Assembly: GCA_049670505.1 (NCBI GenBank)
Contig: JBATTK010000007.1
Location: 27,428-91,427 of the forward strand
Source of the DNA: JBATTK01 sp049670505
GTDB lineage: Bacteria > Bacteroidota > Bacteroidia > Flavobacteriales > Flavobacteriaceae
DNA: 64,000 nucleotides
Reading direction: 5' to 3'
Each line of letters starts with the position of its first letter. Positions within the stretch are counted from its first letter, which is position 1. Position numbers and translations under genes: made by a program. The notes beneath the pieces were generated by a model. That model worked only from the letters and a program-made list of their open reading frames with translations, was not told the origin of the DNA and ran no database searches. Shown here one piece after another: positions 8,861 to 17,463 of the stretch.

Positions 8861-9340
8861 ATGAAGACAGCTATAATGGGGTTCGGGAATCCGGTGCGAA
8901 GCGATGATGCGGTCGGTATATATGTAATTGAACAGCTGCGGCATAAGCTAAATGCTTCTGAGGACATCAGTATTTTTGATATGGGTACCGCTGCATTCGA
9001 AGTACTCTTTGGGTTAAAGGGACACCACAGAATTATATTGATCGATGCCGTTTTAAATAGTAACGAACCCGTAGGCACCTTGTTTAAGGTACCTGCAGAA
9101 GAAGTGATGAAAGCCCCTAAGGACGATCCTTTGGTTTTTCTGCATGGCATGAAATGGGATCAGGCCTTATCCTACGCCAAAAAAATATTGCGGGAGGATT
9201 ATCCCGAGGATATTCAAGTGTATTTAGTAGCGATCGAAAATACAAAATTGGAAGTAGATTTAAGTGACGTTGTGCAGCAGGCAGGGGATAAAATAGTGCA
9301 ACACATTCTGGAAGACCTCAACCAATCCATACCCTCGTGA
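8861..9340 (+). CDS. hupD: Hydrogenase maturation endopeptidase (HyaD/HybD/HupD family)
   Basis: The protein removes the C-terminal tail of the large subunit once nickel is in place. MGFGNPVRSDDAVG near the N-terminus is the family signature with the metal-binding acidic residue; DMGTAAFEVLF and IDAV follow in order. I chose ATG 8861 (159 residues), because family members start immediately before the GxGNP motif; ATG 8843 would add six residues and lies right after the hairpin. The stop overlaps the GTG of the next gene by 4 bp, suggesting translational coupling. Confidence 0.9.
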   Translation: MKTAIMGFGNPVRSDDAVGIYVIEQLRHKLNASEDISIFDMGTAAFEVLFGLKGHHRIILIDAVLNSNEPVGTLFKVPAEEVMKAPKDDPLVFLHGMKWDQALSYAKKILREDYPEDIQVYLVAIENTKLEVDLSDVVQQAGDKIVQHILEDLNQSIPS

Positions 9341-9654
9341 GCGCAAAAGTTGCCTTGAAATCTTCCCATATTTATCTGGATAAGGAGCTGGTCGAGGCTA
9401 TCTTCGGCACCATTCATTATGCCTACGTAACCTATATTATGGAACAAAACAGAATTTTAATCACCCCCGTCTCTAGCCAATGGTTCGTTAAAATGTATAA
9501 ACCGACTCAATTTTTGCTAAAATCCCGTAACTTAAAGGGCGATAAGACCCTTGCCATACGGGAAATTTTAATCGATAACGATTTGGATACTTCCGATAGG
9601 GACTTAACGTTTGAATTAGTGGAAAAAACGAACCTTATAAAAGTTGAGATATAG
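9337..9654 (+). CDS. Small conserved hydrogenase-locus protein, candidate small-subunit maturation factor
   Basis: This 105-residue soluble protein starts at GTG 9337, sharing 4 bp with the endopeptidase gene, and its stop overlaps the next GTG by one base. No domain is recognised; the sequence is mixed alpha/beta with one cysteine-free core. Its position, between structural and hyp genes and next to the 90-residue protein, the TPR protein and the NHL protein, recalls the small genes asr0689 and asr0690 of the extended hyp operon of Nostoc PCC 7120, proposed to help mature the small subunit. That link is by synteny and memory, not alignment. Confidence 0.75.
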   Translation: MSAKVALKSSHIYLDKELVEAIFGTIHYAYVTYIMEQNRILITPVSSQWFVKMYKPTQFLLKSRNLKGDKTLAIREILIDNDLDTSDRDLTFELVEKTNLIKVEI

Positions 9655-9926
9655 TGCTAAAAGCAACCGACTTAAATTCAAATGACGATTGGTTATTGGA
9701 TGCCGAAGTTCAATATAAGGTCACAGCTGTAAAAGGCAGGTGGGAGGTATCACTTCTTTTCATAAACACCAAAAACCCCAATCAAATCCTGGTGCGGACG
9801 ATCGGGGATTATAGATCGGAACGATTGGCACATATTTACGGTAGAAATATGCAACAGACTGCGGCCAAAGATAGTAGAGGTACACAAAAAGTAGACAAAG
9901 ATGCTTACGATATTAACAACAACTGA
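9654..9926 (+). CDS. Small conserved hydrogenase-locus protein with KDSRGTQKV tail
   Basis: This 90-residue protein starts at GTG 9654, overlapping the previous stop by one base, and overlaps the TPR gene by 26 bp. The second half contains RTIGDYRSERLAHIYGRNM followed by QQTAAKDSRGTQKV and an Asn-rich end (DINNN). I recall a very similar tail in the small protein Asr0690 encoded in cyanobacterial extended hyp operons. It is probably an accessory factor for hydrogenase assembly rather than a subunit. It has no cysteines, so it does not itself hold a cluster. Confidence 0.75.
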   Translation: MLKATDLNSNDDWLLDAEVQYKVTAVKGRWEVSLLFINTKNPNQILVRTIGDYRSERLAHIYGRNMQQTAAKDSRGTQKVDKDAYDINNN

Positions 9927-11382
9927 TTCGGCACAACGGGTAAGAGACGCTATTGGCCGTATTGACCGATTGGGCGAACTCATTACCCTTGTTCAACAAT
10001 CCGATGCAATAGCAGATTTGAAAGTGTTGGTCGTTGAAGAAAATGGGATTAAAATACCCTTGGATTGGCATGATTTGGAACCTCCGTATGTAATTCCGTC
10101 GATTCCATATACGGAAGAGCATCTATTGGCCTTAATTTTTTATAAGCTCGGTAATCATCAAAAAGCTTTTGAATTTCTTACGGAGGGCACTCCCTTATAT
10201 TACCATGTATTGATCGCAACGCATTTGCAGTTTGGATATGAAATATCCGAGGACATGATTGCTTTTGTCTATAGCACCTCCCCACATAATCAGGCTATAC
10301 TTCATCATTACGGGAACGTTGAAAGTAAGGTTGATTTTCCAAAGTTAAAAAGCATGTACGTACATGCGTTGGAACAAATCAAAAATGATGAACTAAAGGG
10401 ATACGCGGCAAAGCATTATGTGAACCTTTTGTTGGACGCCCAAGCTTTAGATGAAGCAAAGGAGGTTGTAGAAGTGCATCGTTCCACCGTGATTTCCGAT
10501 GAAGCAAAAAACGCGATGGATGTACATATGGCAGCGGTTTCAATGGCCCTATTACAGCTTCCTTATGATAAGGCCGAACTAAACAAAATACAAGAATTAC
10601 AGCTCCAAAACATAACGTATTACGAAAGCAGAAATCTAAAAGTACAAGCAGGGCTATTATTGATCGATGCGTCCGAGATAGCCAATTTCAAAGGGGACTT
10701 TATCGCCTCCAAAGAGCGGATAAATAAAGCGATACAGTATTTTAAAGAAGAAGATATCCCGGAGTTTTTAGGGGAAGCCGGATTCAAAAAAGCAATCCTC
10801 CTATATACCTGGTCTAAGAATGGAAACCCACAGTACTATAAGGCGGCGATAAATGCCTTTCAGGATGTGCTCAAAGTATTTAAACGGGATACACACCCAA
10901 GGAAATTCGCGGATATCCATCACAATCTGGCCTTAATATACTCCGAAATACCTGTAGGGGCGGACGAAAAACCAATTTGGACCGCCTTCTGCGCATCCTC
11001 CTTTAAAGAAGTATTGGCATTTTATACCCCGGAAGAATATCCCTATGAAAATGCCATGGCCAGTCATAACTACGCAACGGCACTAATGTATTTTCCAGAA
11101 GCGAAATTGCACAATAATCTGGATAAAGCCCATAGCTTGTTCCAAAATGCCCTTCAAATTAGAACCGCTGAAGAATACCCTTTTGAACGTGCCCTGACCT
11201 TGCTGAACCAATTGGAACTGGGTTGGTTGTCCCACAACGAAAATGTCCAGCAAGAGCTTAGGAAATACGATCAAATGAAATTGAAAGCCGAAGAAGTAAA
11301 AACCTTGGTAACCGATAAGAACCTAATAGCACAGGCAGATAACCATTTAAAACAATTAGAGGAAGTAAGGACATTAATTTAG
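9901..11382 (+). CDS. TPR-repeat protein of the hydrogenase locus
   Basis: This 493-residue soluble helical protein has degenerate tetratricopeptide repeats through most of its length; the clearest lie at about 300-440 (KFADIHHNLALIYSEI, ENAMASHNYATALMYF, FERALTLLNQLELGW). TPRs usually scaffold protein complexes. A TPR protein (alr0691) has the same place in the cyanobacterial extended hyp operon. It is cytoplasmic, with no signal peptide or membrane segment. The 26-bp overlap with the upstream gene implies co-translation. The start ATG 9901 is the first in frame. A role as assembly scaffold is inference. Confidence 0.8.
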   Translation: MLTILTTTDSAQRVRDAIGRIDRLGELITLVQQSDAIADLKVLVVEENGIKIPLDWHDLEPPYVIPSIPYTEEHLLALIFYKLGNHQKAFEFLTEGTPLYYHVLIATHLQFGYEISEDMIAFVYSTSPHNQAILHHYGNVESKVDFPKLKSMYVHALEQIKNDELKGYAAKHYVNLLLDAQALDEAKEVVEVHRSTVISDEAKNAMDVHMAAVSMALLQLPYDKAELNKIQELQLQNITYYESRNLKVQAGLLLIDASEIANFKGDFIASKERINKAIQYFKEEDIPEFLGEAGFKKAILLYTWSKNGNPQYYKAAINAFQDVLKVFKRDTHPRKFADIHHNLALIYSEIPVGADEKPIWTAFCASSFKEVLAFYTPEEYPYENAMASHNYATALMYFPEAKLHNNLDKAHSLFQNALQIRTAEEYPFERALTLLNQLELGWLSHNENVQQELRKYDQMKLKAEEVKTLVTDKNLIAQADNHLKQLEEVRTLI

Positions 11383-11391
11383 CTTTGTACC

Positions 11392-11739
11392 ATGCACGAA
11401 ACATCCATTGTAAATAGTATTATGCGCACCTTGGAACAGGAGTTCGAGGTAGAAAAATTGAATAGGATGAAAGCTATTCACCTAAAAGTGGGCATTTTAT
11501 CCAATATAGAACCCAGATTGTTGCATAATGCCTACAGCGCGTATCATCTGACCCATCCGGGATACCATCATGTTGCGTTGCATATAGAATCTACCGATCT
11601 TAAGATCCAGTGCGAAATTTGTAACCATATTACACAGGTCAAAAACTACCGTTTTATTTGCGAAAATTGTGAGCGCCCCAGTAAGAATGTCATACAGGGA
11701 GAGGAAATGTTGATCCATAAAGTAGAATTTGAAGACTAG
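11392..11739 (+). CDS. hypA: Hydrogenase nickel-insertion protein HypA
   Basis: This 115-residue protein works with HypB to load nickel into the large subunit. It begins MHETSIV, whose Met-His-Glu provides the nickel ligands, and carries two zinc-binding pairs, CEIC and CENC, at about residues 75-97. Length is normal for the family. It starts 9 bp after the TPR gene and is followed by a hairpin at 11751. Confidence 0.95.
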   Translation: MHETSIVNSIMRTLEQEFEVEKLNRMKAIHLKVGILSNIEPRLLHNAYSAYHLTHPGYHHVALHIESTDLKIQCEICNHITQVKNYRFICENCERPSKNVIQGEEMLIHKVEFED

Positions 11740-11750
11740 GGAAACAAACC

Positions 11751-11773
11751 ACACCGGTTTAGAAGACCGGTGT
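11751..11773 (+). terminator. Hairpin between hypA and hypB
   Basis: ACACCGGT (11751-11758) and ACCGGTGT (11766-11773) form an 8-bp GC-rich stem with a 7-base loop just 11 bases after the hypA stop. There is no T-run after it, so partial termination or mRNA processing is as likely as full termination. Confidence 0.5.
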
Positions 11774-11835
11774 AGTATATCTTAGGCTTATCAGGATGTA
11801 AATAGGATGAATAAAAATGATATAAAATAAAAGCG

Positions 11836-12534
11836 ATGAGTATAGAAAAATCTACAAAAGCGGCAAGGGGCACTGTACAGTGTGAAAACACCAATATCAA
11901 TCTTCTGAAGGCCAATGATTTTGTGGCGGATATCATTAAAAAGGAAATGGCCCAAACAAAGACCCTATTGATCAATATTACCTCTTCCGCAGGAAGTGGT
12001 AAAACTACCTTAATGCAAAAAACGGCCGAAAAACTAAAGGAGAAAATTACCCTGGCCGTTATGGTAGGCGATTTGGAAACGGAACGCGATGCGGAACGTA
12101 TACGGGAAACCGGTATACAAGCCTTACAGATCGTAACCGGCGGCATTTGCCATTTAGAAGCACAAATGGTTCATCAGGTACTGGATCGGTTCGACCTACC
12201 CAATATCGATTTGCTGTTCATCGAAAACGTTGGGAATCTGGTTTGTCCGGCTTCCTTTGATTTGGGCGAGGACTACAGGGTTACCTTGATGGCCACTACC
12301 GAAGGGGACGACAAACCTAAAAAATATCCTAAAATGTTCCTGACCAGTGATATGATGTTGGTCTCCAAGGCCGATCTGTTGCCATACCTACCCTTTTCTG
12401 TCGAAGCGGTTACCAAAGATGCCAGAGAAGTAAACCACGAATTGGAAGTCATTCAGATTTCTTCCCTCTCCGAAGAAGGTATTGATCAGTGGTGCGATTG
12501 GCTACTGGAAAAAATCGATCAAAAGAAAGGTTAA
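11836..12534 (+). CDS. hypB: Hydrogenase nickel-incorporation GTPase HypB
   Basis: This 232-residue GTPase drives nickel delivery to the large subunit. Visible motifs are the P-loop SSAGSGKTT (about 50-58), GDLETERDAERI, the metal-binding Cys-His in TGGICHLEA, IENVGNLVCP with a second metal-linked Cys, and SKADLLPYL. The N-terminus lacks both the CxxCGC site and the histidine-rich stretch found in some HypB proteins, so it probably does not store nickel; the His-rich permease at 18555 may do that job. It ends 7 bp before hypF. Confidence 0.95.
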   Translation: MSIEKSTKAARGTVQCENTNINLLKANDFVADIIKKEMAQTKTLLINITSSAGSGKTTLMQKTAEKLKEKITLAVMVGDLETERDAERIRETGIQALQIVTGGICHLEAQMVHQVLDRFDLPNIDLLFIENVGNLVCPASFDLGEDYRVTLMATTEGDDKPKKYPKMFLTSDMMLVSKADLLPYLPFSVEAVTKDAREVNHELEVIQISSLSEEGIDQWCDWLLEKIDQKKG

Positions 12535-12541
12535 TGCCTCA

Positions 12542-14803
12542 ATGCAGAAAACCTTCAAGATAACCCTATCCGGTCAGGTACAAGGCGTAGGCTTTAGACC
12601 TTTCGTCCATGGCTTGGCACAAGGTCACCAGTATAAAGGTACGGTCTGTAATAATGAGTTGGGCGTTCTTATCCATATCAACACCACTAAGGAAAATGCG
12701 GAAATTTTCTTAAAGGAGGTACTGGATAAAGCTCCATCCATAGCCGTTATACAGTCTTATTCTTTGAAGGAAACCGCTTTTGTGGTATACCCCGATTTCA
12801 GTATTGTAAATTCTGAAAAACGACATCAAATTAATATCCCCCTTACCCCTGATTTTGGTATATGCGTATCTTGCCGTAACGAGATAGTGGATAAAGACAA
12901 CAGACGTTTTCAATATCCCTTTACCACCTGTGTAAACTGCGGTCCCAGATATGCCATCACCACCAAATTCCCGTTTGAGAGACCACATACCACCATGGCC
13001 AAATATACCATGTGTGCTCATTGTACCGAAGAGTATTCCAATCCGCAAGATCAACGCTTTCATTCCCAAACCAATAGCTGCCCCGATTGCGGTATTCAAC
13101 TAAAACTAACCGATGCAAAGGGAAAAATGATAAGTGGTAGTCAGGCAGAACTTATCAAAAAAGTGGTTACAGCACTTGCACATGGAAAAATTGTTGCCCT
13201 AAAGAACACCAATGGCTATCTCCTGTGTTGCGATGCGCAAAACAAAAAGGCCGTTCAAAAACTAAGAAAAAAAAAGAAACGCCCTACCAAGCCTTTTGCC
13301 TTATTATACCCCACTCTGGAATTTGTTGAACAACATTTTGTGCTTGATCCCAATGCAAAAAAGGCCTTGACCTCTTCCGTTGCCCCCATTGTAATTTTAC
13401 GCCCGAATACCTCCATACAGCATCTTGCCATTTCCGATATTGCTCCCGGCCTAGATCAATTGGGTATAATGCTCCCCTCCTCTGCCCTATTGACCTTGAT
13501 TATGCAGGAACTCAAAACCCCTATGGTGGCAACGAGTGGAAATATCCATGGGTCGCCCATCATTTCAAATGAAAAAGACGCCGTAGAAAAATTAAAGGAT
13601 GTCTCCGACTTTTTCTTGCATCACGATTTGGAGATATCCTTTCCCCAAGATGATTCCGTACTTAAATTTTCGGGCGGGCAGCAAATTACGCTAAGGCGAT
13701 CTAGAGGCTTGGCCCCTAATTATTTGGAGTATGATACAATTACCGATGAACCCATATTAGCCATGGGAGCGCATCTTAAAAGCACCTTTACCTATACTCC
13801 AAATGCCCATACCTATGTGAGTCCCTATTTTGGAAATCTGGATAATTATGACGTTTTGGAGCGCTATTCCCAAAGCATAGAACAATATACCCAACTCTTT
13901 GAAAAGCGACCGGAAACTATCCTAATGGATCTTCATCCCCAATACCAAAGCAATATATTGGGAAGGGAACTCGCCAAGACACGGCGTACAAAATGTGTTC
14001 CTATCCAACACCATAAAGCACATTTTGCAAGTGTATTGGGAGAGCACGGTATGTTCCCGACCAAAGAAAAAATACTGGGCGTAGTTTGGGACGGCACCGG
14101 TTTGGGAGAGGATCGTAGCATTTGGGGCGGAGAGTTTTTTATATATCAAAACCATCGGATAGGCAGATTGACCCACTTTGAACCGTTTAACTGGCTTGCA
14201 GGGGACAAAATGTCCACAGAACCACGTTTGTCGTTGTTAGGCATACTATCAGAAGAGCATAACTCCATTGCACGGGAAAAGTTCTCCGCAACGGAATGGA
14301 AAATATATACCAAGATGCTCCAGACCAATACTTTAAAAACGTCCTCGGTGGGACGACTGTTCGATGCCGTTGCTTCACTGCTTGGTATTAAGGATTACAG
14401 TACCTACGAGGGGGAAGCGGCAATGCTATTGGAAAACTATGCGCTCCAGTACAAAGGAAATACGTATATCAACTTTTTAGCCGATGAAACTTATGATACC
14501 GTTCCCACCAAGGTGTTTATCCAAAATATTCTGAAAGCCCGGTTAAATGGGATTCCAAAAGAGCAGATCGCCCATAGTTTTATCCATACATTGGCCATGG
14601 TTATCTTAAAGGTAGCCCAACAGCATAATTTTACGTGCATTGCCTGTAGTGGCGGCGTATTCCAGAATGCGGTGCTAGTAAATAAACTGTTGCTTTTGAC
14701 CCAAAAAGCAAAAATAGATTTAAAATTTAATCGTATCTTGTCTAGTAACGATGAGAACATTTCATTTGGCCAACTATGCTACTACCAGCATATTAAAAAT
14801 TAA
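12542..14803 (+). CDS. hypF: Carbamoyltransferase HypF
   Basis: HypF uses carbamoyl phosphate and ATP to carbamoylate the C-terminal Cys of HypE, the first step in making the cyanide ligands. The 753-residue protein has an acylphosphatase domain (GQVQGVGFRPFV near residue 10), paired zinc fingers (CVSC, CVNCGPR, CAHC, CPDC, about 95-190), a YrdC-like domain (about 200-375, with TKPFAL and ATSGN) and a Kae1-like domain (HHKAH, VWDGTGLGED, CSGGVFQN). I placed the start at ATG 12542, just before the acylphosphatase motif and 7 bp after hypB; an upstream ATG at 12482 would overlap hypB and add unrelated residues. Confidence 0.96.
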   Translation: MQKTFKITLSGQVQGVGFRPFVHGLAQGHQYKGTVCNNELGVLIHINTTKENAEIFLKEVLDKAPSIAVIQSYSLKETAFVVYPDFSIVNSEKRHQINIPLTPDFGICVSCRNEIVDKDNRRFQYPFTTCVNCGPRYAITTKFPFERPHTTMAKYTMCAHCTEEYSNPQDQRFHSQTNSCPDCGIQLKLTDAKGKMISGSQAELIKKVVTALAHGKIVALKNTNGYLLCCDAQNKKAVQKLRKKKKRPTKPFALLYPTLEFVEQHFVLDPNAKKALTSSVAPIVILRPNTSIQHLAISDIAPGLDQLGIMLPSSALLTLIMQELKTPMVATSGNIHGSPIISNEKDAVEKLKDVSDFFLHHDLEISFPQDDSVLKFSGGQQITLRRSRGLAPNYLEYDTITDEPILAMGAHLKSTFTYTPNAHTYVSPYFGNLDNYDVLERYSQSIEQYTQLFEKRPETILMDLHPQYQSNILGRELAKTRRTKCVPIQHHKAHFASVLGEHGMFPTKEKILGVVWDGTGLGEDRSIWGGEFFIYQNHRIGRLTHFEPFNWLAGDKMSTEPRLSLLGILSEEHNSIAREKFSATEWKIYTKMLQTNTLKTSSVGRLFDAVASLLGIKDYSTYEGEAAMLLENYALQYKGNTYINFLADETYDTVPTKVFIQNILKARLNGIPKEQIAHSFIHTLAMVILKVAQQHNFTCIACSGGVFQNAVLVNKLLLLTQKAKIDLKFNRILSSNDENISFGQLCYYQHIKN

Positions 14804-14806
14804 ATT

Positions 14807-15082
14807 ATGTGTTTAGCGATTCCAGGAAAAATTAAAAGCATAGAAATGCAATACAACGGTCTGGTACGTATGGCCAAAGTATCTTTTGGTGGTATCACCA
14901 AAGAAGCTAGTTTAGAAATGTTGCCCGACGCCGATGTCAATGATTATGTATTGGTACATGTAGGGGTCGCCATTAGCAAGATAAATGAAGAAGAAGCCCA
15001 AAAAACGTTTAGATACCTAGAGGAAATCGGGGAATTGGGAGAATTGGAAGATGTAGATGAGTATTTACCCGAAAACGAATAA
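14807..15082 (+). CDS. hypC: Hydrogenase assembly chaperone HypC
   Basis: HypC carries the Fe(CN)2CO unit with HypD to the large subunit. It starts with the invariant MCLAIPGKI, where Cys2 is the active residue. At 91 residues, with an acidic C-terminus (LGELEDVDEYLPENE), it is of normal length. It begins 3 bp after hypF. Confidence 0.96.
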   Translation: MCLAIPGKIKSIEMQYNGLVRMAKVSFGGITKEASLEMLPDADVNDYVLVHVGVAISKINEEEAQKTFRYLEEIGELGELEDVDEYLPENE

Positions 15083-15094
15083 AAGAAGCTCGTT

Positions 15095-16189
15095 ATGAAG
15101 TACATGTCTGAATATCGCGACCCGGAATTGGCCAAAAAATATTTGGAAGAAATAAAAAATACGGTTTCCCGTCCGTGGTCCATTATGGAAGTGTGTGGAG
15201 GTCAAACCCATAGCTTGGTCAAAAACGGCATTATAGAAATGCTTCCCGAAAAAATCACCATGATTCATGGGCCGGGTTGTCCGGTTTGCGTAACCCCTTT
15301 AAACCTGATAGACAAAGCAGTATACCTAGCCTTGGAGAAAGGAGTAATCCTTTGTTCTTTTGGCGATATGCTACGTGTTCCGGGCTCGCAAAAAAGCCTT
15401 TTGGAAGCCAAGGCCGAGGGTGCCGATGTACGCGTTTTATACTCGCCATTGGAAGCGGTGAAAATTGCCGAAAACCATCCGGATAAGGAAGTGGTTTTCT
15501 TTGCCGTTGGTTTTGAGACCACTGCCCCGGCCAATGCGCTGTCCGTAATTCACGCACATCGCAGAGGGGTAAAAAATTATTCCATTCTGGCTTCACATGT
15601 ATTGGTGCCACCTGCGATGAAGGCAGTGATCGATGATGAGGAAAGTAAGATAGACGGCTTTTTAGCAGCAGGACATGTATGTACCATCATGGGAAATTCC
15701 GAGTATCATCCGCTATCGGCACATTACAAAGTACCCATCGTAGTTACCGGTTTTGAACCTTTGGATGTCTTACAGGGTATCTTAATGGTGATACGTCAAC
15801 TAGAACAAAGCAAGTCGACCGTAGAAAACCAATATGCCCGAATTGTTAGGGAAGAAGGGAATACCGAAGCACAAAAGGTAATCGAAGAAGTTTTTGAGAT
15901 ACGCAACCAAATGTGGCGGGGCATAGGAGAAATTCCGGAAAGCGGATATGCGGTACGGGAAAAATATGCCGCTTTTGATGCAACAAAAAAATACCGTGTT
16001 ACCATTGAGGAAGCTCCTGAAAATCCCGAATGCATCTCTGGTCAGATTATGAAGGGCATCAAAAAACCCTTTGAATGCGCTCAATTTGGCAAGAAATGTA
16101 AACCCACTAATCCTTTGGGCGCTCCTATGGTAAGTAGTGAGGGAGCCTGTGCCGCCTATTATCACTTTTCCGGAATGGTAGAGGCATAA
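15095..16189 (+). CDS. hypD: Hydrogenase Fe(CN)2CO assembly protein HypD
   Basis: This 364-residue iron-sulfur protein is the scaffold on which the Fe(CN)2CO unit is built. The conserved Cys motifs are all present: CGGQTHSL (about residue 31), GPGCPVCVTP (about 57) and the C-terminal cluster region with CISGQIMKG, CAQFGKKC and EGACAAYY. A downstream ATG at 15104 is also possible as start. It follows hypC by 12 bp and is followed by a 111-bp gap before hypE. Confidence 0.96.
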   Translation: MKYMSEYRDPELAKKYLEEIKNTVSRPWSIMEVCGGQTHSLVKNGIIEMLPEKITMIHGPGCPVCVTPLNLIDKAVYLALEKGVILCSFGDMLRVPGSQKSLLEAKAEGADVRVLYSPLEAVKIAENHPDKEVVFFAVGFETTAPANALSVIHAHRRGVKNYSILASHVLVPPAMKAVIDDEESKIDGFLAAGHVCTIMGNSEYHPLSAHYKVPIVVTGFEPLDVLQGILMVIRQLEQSKSTVENQYARIVREEGNTEAQKVIEEVFEIRNQMWRGIGEIPESGYAVREKYAAFDATKKYRVTIEEAPENPECISGQIMKGIKKPFECAQFGKKCKPTNPLGAPMVSSEGACAAYYHFSGMVEA

Positions 16190-16300
16190 TTAAAGTCGGC
16201 TAACTTCAATGAAATACGAACCTATACAGACGGGCTATCACAATCATATCCATAAGTGGAAATAGGATAATAAACCTTAAGCCCTTTCAACATAAATAAA

Positions 16301-17362
16301 ATGTCCGATACCAAAAAAATACACATGCAACTACAATGCCCCATGCCGAAGCTCGATTTTGATGTCATCACTTTGGGCCACGGTAGTGGTGGGGCACTCA
16401 CCCATAAACTTTTGGAAAGTGGTGTTTTTGATCTTTTGAGCAATGACCTTCTAGATGAACACCATGATGGTGCATTTCTGGAATTAAGTGGAAAGACGGC
16501 CTTTTCCACGGATAGTTTTTTGGTATCCCCCATCTTTTTCCCCGGAGGAAATATAGGAGAATTAGCGGTCAACGGTACCGTTAACGATCTTGCCATGTGC
16601 GGGGCCATTCCCAAATACCTATCCCTAAGCTTTATTATTGAGGAGGGATTAAAGGTCAGTGATTTCTGGGATATTCTCGTAGCGATTAAATATGCTTGTG
16701 AAAAGGCTGGGGTGCAGGTAGTCACGGGCGATACCAAAGTAGTAGAAAAAGGAAAGGGCGACAAGATATTTATAAACACATCCGGGTTGGGCCCTATTCA
16801 TGCGAAAGCCCATATCAATGCAAAACAGATCAAAGCCGGTGATCGAATTATTATAAGTGGTAATATTGCTTCCCACGGTATGGCCATCATGTCTGTCCGG
16901 GAGGGTTTGGAGTTCGATTCCGAAATACAGAGCGATACTACAAATCTGAACCACACCGTACTGCGTCTCATAGAAAAATTTGGTGCCGATATTCATTTAC
17001 TTACCGATCCTACCCGGGGTGGTGTTGCCACGGTTTTAAAAGAAATTGCACAAACGGTTCATTTGGGAATCGATTTGTTTCAAAGGGATATCCCCATGGA
17101 CGATCAAGTCGCCAGTGCTTGCGAATTACTAGGATTAGATCCTTTATATGTGGCTAATGAAGGGCTTTTCATTGCCTTCGTTGCTGCAGACCAAGTGCAC
17201 TCGGTTGTACAAGAACTGCAGCAGGATGAAAATGGAAAAAATGCAAGAATCATTGGAAGTGTGGTAGCGGAACATCCCAAACAAGTGATTATGGAAAGTG
17301 CCATCGGAGGCAAACGGGTGATCAGTATGCTTCCGGGGGAACAGCTTCCTAGGATATGTTAA
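16301..17362 (+). CDS. hypE: Hydrogenase maturation protein HypE
   Basis: HypE dehydrates the thiocarbamate on its C-terminal cysteine to thiocyanate and donates cyanide to HypC/HypD. The protein (353 residues) has the PurM-like ATP-binding fold with LGHGSGG near residue 27, NDLAMCGA, TGDTKVV and DPTRGG, and ends with the diagnostic PRIC, so the carbamoylation site is intact. The hyp order is A-B-F-C-D-E. Confidence 0.96.
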   Translation: MSDTKKIHMQLQCPMPKLDFDVITLGHGSGGALTHKLLESGVFDLLSNDLLDEHHDGAFLELSGKTAFSTDSFLVSPIFFPGGNIGELAVNGTVNDLAMCGAIPKYLSLSFIIEEGLKVSDFWDILVAIKYACEKAGVQVVTGDTKVVEKGKGDKIFINTSGLGPIHAKAHINAKQIKAGDRIIISGNIASHGMAIMSVREGLEFDSEIQSDTTNLNHTVLRLIEKFGADIHLLTDPTRGGVATVLKEIAQTVHLGIDLFQRDIPMDDQVASACELLGLDPLYVANEGLFIAFVAADQVHSVVQELQQDENGKNARIIGSVVAEHPKQVIMESAIGGKRVISMLPGEQLPRIC

Positions 17363-17463
17363 ACCCATAAAACTTTGGTACAAACAGAAAACCCTACGGA
17401 TTTTGAAAGTCTATGGGGCAGGACAAACAGCTTCTTTCGCAAAAAGAGAAATGATACGAATCT

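Noticed and set aside
16222..16779. 185-codon minus-strand frame across the start of hypE
   Set aside because: It covers conserved hypE codons on the other strand and has no family resemblance.
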